Assembly (NCBI GenBank): GCA_964293475.1
Contig: CAXYYJ010000015.1
Coordinates: 1 to 64,000 of the forward strand
Origin: UBA12170 sp964293475
GTDB lineage: Bacteria; Bacteroidota; Bacteroidia; Bacteroidales; UBA12170
Direction: 5' to 3'
Length of the DNA: 64,000 nucleotides
Shown here: positions 59,777-64,000 of the stretch, in pieces
How positions within the stretch are numbered: the stretch's first letter is position 1
Layout: every line of letters begins with the position of its first letter
The notes under the pieces: model-generated
The model's database searches: none
What the model saw: only the letters and a program-made list of their open reading frames with translations
What the model was told of the DNA's origin: nothing
Position numbers and translations under genes: made by a program

Positions 59777-60697
59777 CTATTCCAATACAGGCCAAATAGC
59801 TCCATCAAATACTGCTGGATTGGCAGTTCTCCAGGAAGGATGACCTGTAGCTTTTAACTGGTCGATATTTTGGATTACGCTGGCACGCCATGCCTTTAGT
59901 GCGGCAATATCCTGCTCAGTTAATTTAGCTTTATTCACAACAATAACACTGGGAACGCTGAATGTGGAAACAGCGTTTGGCTGCCACATATAGCTCCCAA
60001 CTTCAATAGTTTCGGGAACATAATAATCGGCCCAGCCATTAATATTTTCGAGCGGAACCAATTCCATTTGCAAAGGAGAGTTGCCAGCATTGGCCGCCAA
60101 CATTTGAATTGGAGCAGCAGCTACCATAAAGAAAGCATCAATTTGATCGAGCAAAAGGGCTCTCATGGATTCGTGGGTATAAAGGTTTTTATTAAGCCAC
60201 AATACTTTCGATTGATTTTGAATGTACATGGCGGTGCTGTATGTTCCCTCGAAAGGAGTCCCAATTCCAACTTTCTTGCCCTCAAGATTTTGCAATGATT
60301 TAATATCGCTACCTTTTTTAACAAGCAAATGAATTTCCTCAAGATTTAAAGGCATAAGAACCACCAGGTCTTTGGTAGAATTTGTATTTCTCATCATGTC
60401 TTCGGCTCTTTTAAAAAGAAGCATATCTAACTGCATCATCGCAACTTTTGACGATGTTTTTGGGTCGGCCAACATATCGAAGTTATAGATAGCTCCACTG
60501 GTTGACAATACTTTAAGGAAGCTGACGCTCGAAGAATCTGTGCCATTTACCACTGTTTGAGCTGGCAAATACTGATTCATATCCTGCGCCAATTTGTAAT
60601 AGGTACCATTTTCTGAGCCGGTTAAAACTTCAAACTGAGCAAATAAGCTCAGATTAAATAACAAAGCCAATGCGATAAGTGCGATTTTTTTATTCAT
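59777..60697 (-). CDS. TAXI-family TRAP-type solute-binding protein
   Basis: 306 aa with a signal peptide (ALIALALLFNLSLFA, cleavage before QFEVL). VLTGSENGTYYKLAQDMNQY is the N-terminal TAXI motif, LEGKKVGIGTPFEGTYSTA (about 146-164) the central one, and VPSVIVVNKAKLTEQDIAAL the C-terminal. It would bind a small organic anion in the periplasm. No TRAP membrane subunit (DctQM) gene is nearby, so it is an orphan or works with a distant transporter. TATATTTG (60741-60734 on the minus strand) is a possible -7 element. Confidence 0.88.
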   Translation of the reverse strand: MNKKIALIALALLFNLSLFAQFEVLTGSENGTYYKLAQDMNQYLPAQTVVNGTDSSSVSFLKVLSTSGAIYNFDMLADPKTSSKVAMMQLDMLLFKRAEDMMRNTNSTKDLVVLMPLNLEEIHLLVKKGSDIKSLQNLEGKKVGIGTPFEGTYSTAMYIQNQSKVLWLNKNLYTHESMRALLLDQIDAFFMVAAAPIQMLAANAGNSPLQMELVPLENINGWADYYVPETIEVGSYMWQPNAVSTFSVPSVIVVNKAKLTEQDIAALKAWRASVIQNIDQLKATGHPSWRTANPAVFDGAIWPVLE

Positions 60698-60899
60698 AAT
60701 ACTATAGTTTTCAGGTTTTTACTAATTTTTTATCAAATATATGCTTTTTTTTATCGAAAATCTTTCAGGCAAAAATATATTATTTCAAATTCATACAGAT
60801 ACACAGTCAAATGTTATCCATTTTTTAACTGATTCAATACACCGTTTGAAAAATAGATGCTAATATTTTTATATAAATACCTTCCTATCAATTTTAGAT

Positions 60900-60907
60900 T
60901 AATTTTG
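60900..60907 (+). promoter_or_regulatory. TAnnTTTG -7 element of rpiB
   Basis: TAATTTTG, 18 bases before the ATG at 60926. Its position supports the short rpiB start and not the ATG at 60857. Confidence 0.45.
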
Positions 60908-60925
60908 TATTTAAATAATCTCAAT

Positions 60926-61375
60926 ATGCTCATGAAATCGGAAATTATTCCCATTGCCTGCGATCACGGGGCTTATCAAATGAAAGAATTTCTTTTAAAA
61001 AAATTAGAAGAGCATGGTTATACCATGAAAGATATGGGTACTTTTAGCACCGATAGTGTTGATTATCCTGACTTTATTCATCCTTTGGCTAAAGCTGTAA
61101 ACGATGGCGAATATGAGAGAGGCATCATTATGTGTGGCAGCGGAAACGGTGCACAAATAACTGCCAATAAATATCCAAATGTGAGGGCTGGTTTGTGTTG
61201 GAGTGTGGAACAGGCTCAACTGACCCGCATGCATAATAATGCCAACATCATCAGTCTTCCGGGTCGTTTCGTGGAATTTGACATGGCCTGGGAAATATTA
61301 AAAGCCTTTTTAACCACCGATTTTGAAGGTGGAAGACACGAGGTGAGAGTAGAAAAAATTTCGAAACTTTTGTAA
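60926..61375 (+). CDS. rpiB: ribose-5-phosphate isomerase B
   Basis: 149 aa from 60926 (or 147 from the ATG at 60932); family length is about 145. An open extension to 60857 is hydrophobic and overlaps the promoter box, so it is rejected. IPIACDHGAYQMKEFL, TDSVDYPDFIHPLAKAV, IIMCGSGNGAQITANKYPNV and MHNNANIISLPGRFVEF match RpiB/LacAB sugar isomerases with the active-site Cys in MCGSGNG. It interconverts ribose-5-P and ribulose-5-P. The lutB-like gene starts 8 bases after it. Confidence 0.95.
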   Translation: MLMKSEIIPIACDHGAYQMKEFLLKKLEEHGYTMKDMGTFSTDSVDYPDFIHPLAKAVNDGEYERGIIMCGSGNGAQITANKYPNVRAGLCWSVEQAQLTRMHNNANIISLPGRFVEFDMAWEILKAFLTTDFEGGRHEVRVEKISKLL

Positions 61376-61383
61376 ATAAAAAT

Positions 61384-62766
61384 ATGTCAGAAGCTGCTCA
61401 GAATTTCATAAAAGCATCTAAGATAAAGGCCTTTGACAAAGACCATAGAGCTACACTAAATAAAAATATTGGCAAATACAATCAGGCAGTTGACCGCGGA
61501 ATGCAGCAATATGCCGATTTGGAAACTGCCAAAAACCGTGCTGCCAATATCAAAAGAAAAGCCATCAACGATTTAGATAAATATCTTATTGAGTTTGAGC
61601 AAAACTTTACTTCAAACGGCGGAAAGGTTATTTGGGCTGTTAACGCTGCCGAGGCCAACAAGGAAATTGTTAAAATCCTCAAGGAAAAAAAGGCCAAAAC
61701 AGTGGTTAAAAGCAAATCGATGACCACAGAAGAGCTGGATCTCAACGCTGTATTGGAAAAAAGCGGAGTAGAAGCTATTGAAACAGATTTGGGAGAATTT
61801 ATAGTTCAGCTGGGGGGCGAAAAACCCTATCACATCGTTACTCCGGCCATGCATAAAAGCAAGGAAGAAATCGCAAAACTTTTTCACGATAAATTTGATT
61901 GGGAACTCAACCTCACCCCCGAGGAGATGACCAATAAAGTGAGAATCAAGCTGCGTGAGAAATTCTTCAATGCCGATGCTGGTATCACTGGCGCCAATTT
62001 CCTCATTGCCGATACAGGTTCCATCGCACTCACCGAAAACGAAGGAAACGGAATTCTAAGCATGGCATTTCCTAAGGTTCATATCATTGTTGCCGGAATC
62101 GAAAAAATTATTCCTTCCATCAACGATTTGAATACCCTTTGGCCACTTCTTGCAACCCACGGAACCGGACAGCATATCACAGTTTATAATTCCATTATTA
62201 CCGGAGCAAAACGCGATAAAGAACCCGATGGCCCCAAGGAAACCTATGTTATTCTTCTGAACAATAAACGCACCGAAGTTCTCAAACAAAACCATCAGAA
62301 TCTGGCCCTAACCTGTATCCGATGCGGTGCCTGTTTAAATGCCTGCCCAGTTTATAAAAACATTGGAGGACATACCTATCAAACTACCTATACAGGTCCC
62401 ATAGGGTCTGTTATTTCTCCCTGGCTGCTTGGCATGGGCGATTATAAACACCTGAGTTTTGCATCAACACTTTGTGGTGCCTGCACCGATGTTTGTCCAG
62501 TAAAAATTCCGCTTCAGGAGCTATTGCTCGAAAACAGAAAAGCAGCTGTGGAACAGGATTTTACAACTGCATCGGAGCGCTTTGTGGTAAAAACAGCAAC
62601 CAATTTTATGCTGAAACGGAAAAAGATGGATTTATTCAGCACAGGCTTTAAAAACTTTTTCATATCCATGTTTATGGGAAGCGCCTGGGGAACAAAACGC
62701 AATCTGCCCAAAATCGCCAACAAGTCGTTTAACCAGCTGTGGATGGAAAAACAATCGAAAAAATAG
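61384..62766 (+). CDS. lutB: LutB-like iron-sulfur protein (LUD domain)
   Basis: 460 aa. N-terminal LUD domain (KSMTTEELDLNAVLEKSGVE, ADTGSIALTENEGNG, VIAGIEKIIPS-type strand), then two [4Fe-4S] clusters CIRCGACLNACP (about 316-327) and CGACTDVCP (about 364-372). This is the architecture of LutB/YkgF, a subunit of the L-lactate oxidation complex LutABC. lutA and lutC are not adjacent here, so in this organism it may serve another electron-transfer role. Confidence 0.9.
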   Translation: MSEAAQNFIKASKIKAFDKDHRATLNKNIGKYNQAVDRGMQQYADLETAKNRAANIKRKAINDLDKYLIEFEQNFTSNGGKVIWAVNAAEANKEIVKILKEKKAKTVVKSKSMTTEELDLNAVLEKSGVEAIETDLGEFIVQLGGEKPYHIVTPAMHKSKEEIAKLFHDKFDWELNLTPEEMTNKVRIKLREKFFNADAGITGANFLIADTGSIALTENEGNGILSMAFPKVHIIVAGIEKIIPSINDLNTLWPLLATHGTGQHITVYNSIITGAKRDKEPDGPKETYVILLNNKRTEVLKQNHQNLALTCIRCGACLNACPVYKNIGGHTYQTTYTGPIGSVISPWLLGMGDYKHLSFASTLCGACTDVCPVKIPLQELLLENRKAAVEQDFTTASERFVVKTATNFMLKRKKMDLFSTGFKNFFISMFMGSAWGTKRNLPKIANKSFNQLWMEKQSKK

Positions 62767-62773
62767 AGCCATC

Positions 62774-64000
62774 ATGTGGTATCAGATATTTAAATCTCGC
62801 CAAAAAAAAACAGGTATACTTTGGCTGTTGGTGCTGGCGCTATTTATTTTTCAATCGTGCAGTACCACAAAATATTTAAAGGAAAATCAATACTTACTTG
62901 CCGAAAACGACATTAGTGTTGACAAAAAATCCATCGATAAATCGGAGATTGCCAATTATACAATTCAAAAACCAAATAAAGGTGTTTTAGGCTGGTATTT
63001 CTTTCTGTCTCTCCATAATATGGTAGATCCAGCTAAGGAAATGGCCCGTGATATAAAAAGGGAAAAGAAATTAAAAATCAAAAACGAAAAAAGAGCTGAA
63101 AAAGGGAAAAGACGCATTGATGAACCATTTTACTTAAGCCGCTGGTGGCGAAATACGGTTGGAGAAGCACCTGTAATCTACGACCCCTATTCTCTGGATG
63201 AGTCGAAAAAAAGCATGAAAGCCTATATTAGAAATTTGGGCTATTATCATTCCCAAATAACTGATAGTGTGGTAATCAACAAAAAAAAGAAGAAAGCCCG
63301 TGTATATTATCGCGTAAAATCAGGGGAACCTTTCGTCATTTCAGAATTCGATTCGGGTATTACCGACCCCAGAGTTGATTCTCTGGTCAAGACGAATAGC
63401 TCACTAAAATTCCCCCAAAAGGGAGAGCTGCTCAACTCTTATAATCTGGATGATTTAAGGTATGAAATAGGCGAATATCTTCAAAATCAAGGGTATTTCA
63501 ACTTTGGTCCAGATCAGGTTTTATTCTATGTGGACACCATTTCCAAAACCATGGAGGCAAATATTGACATGGAAGTTTTCAATACCAATGCCGAAGGAGA
63601 AAGCCAAATAAACGATACCCTGCTGCCTGTTTATTATTTCAGGGATATTTCTATCGTCAATTTCCCCTATTATATCGAATACTTAAACCCCGATTTTGAA
63701 ACCACCGAAAAATATGGTGCCGATAGCATAGAATTTCTACATTACGACAAGCTCACCGTGAAGCCTTTTATTTTACACCGCCGGTTAGGAATTCATAAAG
63801 ATAGTCTCTACAGGCAGGCAGACGTAGCAAAAACCAATCGATCTGTCGGCCAATTGGGGGTTTTTAAAAGTATCCATTTCAAAATTACACCAGTAACCGA
63901 TAGCTCCAATAGCTATCAAAAAAAATACCTCGATTGCCAAATTCAACTCAGCCCATCAACCACACAATCTTATTCTATTGATTTAGAAGGCTATACATCA
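62774..64000 (+). CDS. BamA/TamA-like outer-membrane protein, N-terminal part
   Basis: 409 residues visible; the gene continues beyond the window. It starts at ATG 62774 (MWYQIFKSRQKK), 7 bases after lutB. A hydrophobic stretch ILWLLVLALFIFQSC with Cys after FQS suggests a lipoprotein-type signal. What follows looks like POTRA domains: SKKSMKAYIRNLGYYHSQI, VYYRVKSGEPFVISEFDSG, LRYEIGEYLQNQGYFNF. The Omp85 barrel would lie outside the window. Such lipid-anchored TamA/BamA-like proteins with a long N-terminus are typical of Bacteroidota and act in outer-membrane protein assembly or transport. Confidence 0.8.
   Translation, partial: MWYQIFKSRQKKTGILWLLVLALFIFQSCSTTKYLKENQYLLAENDISVDKKSIDKSEIANYTIQKPNKGVLGWYFFLSLHNMVDPAKEMARDIKREKKLKIKNEKRAEKGKRRIDEPFYLSRWWRNTVGEAPVIYDPYSLDESKKSMKAYIRNLGYYHSQITDSVVINKKKKKARVYYRVKSGEPFVISEFDSGITDPRVDSLVKTNSSLKFPQKGELLNSYNLDDLRYEIGEYLQNQGYFNFGPDQVLFYVDTISKTMEANIDMEVFNTNAEGESQINDTLLPVYYFRDISIVNFPYYIEYLNPDFETTEKYGADSIEFLHYDKLTVKPFILHRRLGIHKDSLYRQADVAKTNRSVGQLGVFKSIHFKITPVTDSSNSYQKKYLDCQIQLSPSTTQSYSIDLEGYTS

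Noticed and set aside
60857..60925. 23-residue hydrophobic extension of rpiB that could be a signal peptide
   Set aside because: RpiB is cytosolic and normally about 145 aa. A TAnnTTTG box lies at 60900-60907 inside the putative extension, so transcription probably starts after it.
63800..63835. CAGGCAGGCAGACG resembling the dispersed GGCGGCAGAC module
   Set aside because: It is in the coding frame of the Omp85-like gene (YRQADVAK) with no further module nearby; the match is short and probably chance.

Overview
The window comes from a member of the Bacteroidota, most likely an uncultured or anaerobic Bacteroidales-type lineage. Four things point there: a secreted hydrolase with a C-terminal type IX secretion (Por) sorting domain (48219-51050), several promoters of the phylum-specific TTG-N17..19-TAnnTTTG form, a fused CysN/APS-kinase protein, and small four-helix-bundle and GxxExxY proteins sitting in repeats. 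An indolepyruvate:ferredoxin oxidoreductase pair fits an anaerobic amino-acid fermenter. No rRNA, tRNA or CRISPR array was seen.

Region 1 (about 1-31.6 kb, all genes on the minus strand) is a surface-polysaccharide locus. Reading in the direction of transcription it contains: an MBOAT acyltransferase; a 3-amino-3,6-dideoxyhexose set (two FdtA-type ketoisomerases, a DegT aminotransferase, a LbH acyltransferase); a second, short DegT-like protein and a FemAB/GNAT-type transferase; a GtrA/GtrB-like pair; a membrane GT39-like protein and an SGNH-like protein; the CDP-sugar genes rfbF-rfbG and an rfbC-like epimerase; another DegT aminotransferase, a methyltransferase, a Wzx flippase and a Wzy polymerase; several glycosyltransferases; two polysaccharide-deacetylase-like proteins; and an unusual group of amide-forming enzymes (two ATP-grasp ligases, an asparagine-synthase-like protein without the glutaminase cysteine, FemAB-like transferases). 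The genes mostly overlap or abut, as in long operons. Many are visibly AT-richer than the housekeeping genes to the right, which suggests assembly by horizontal transfer.

Region 2 (about 31.6-37.4 kb) is an accessory island made of two P-loop ATPase genes, an apparently intact IS3-family element and over 1.5 kb of dispersed repeats. The IS is inserted inside a heptanucleotide repeat array and has a canonical A_AAA_AAG frameshift site.

Region 3 (about 37.4-64 kb) is mainly chromosomal core: NDH-2, a DUF1295 protein, a sensor kinase, a Fur-family regulator, pgk, an FtsX-type permease, an HD hydrolase, panB, a Ca/Na exchanger and the T9SS-exported hydrolase. These are followed by a second sugar/sulfation operon (nucleotide-sugar dehydrogenase, cysD, a repeat-bounded GxxExxY gene, cysNC, epimerase), then iorA-iorB, a TAXI-type binding protein, rpiB, a lutB-like gene and the start of a BamA/TamA-like outer-membrane protein.

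The most unusual content is the repeat landscape. Several unrelated low-complexity families share an exact 7-nt period (TTGTTCG, TTAGTCG, AAGATAA, CTTTATC, TAATGAC, CTCATCN, TGAACTT types). Some invade coding sequence, because three heptamers encode seven residues in any frame without stops. Two four-helix-bundle genes and one GxxExxY gene are each bounded by such arrays or by inverted repeats, looking like small mobile cassettes. A separate hairpin-rich element (39732-40182) is bracketed by a 20-bp perfect direct repeat and shares a 102-bp block with 44115-44216.
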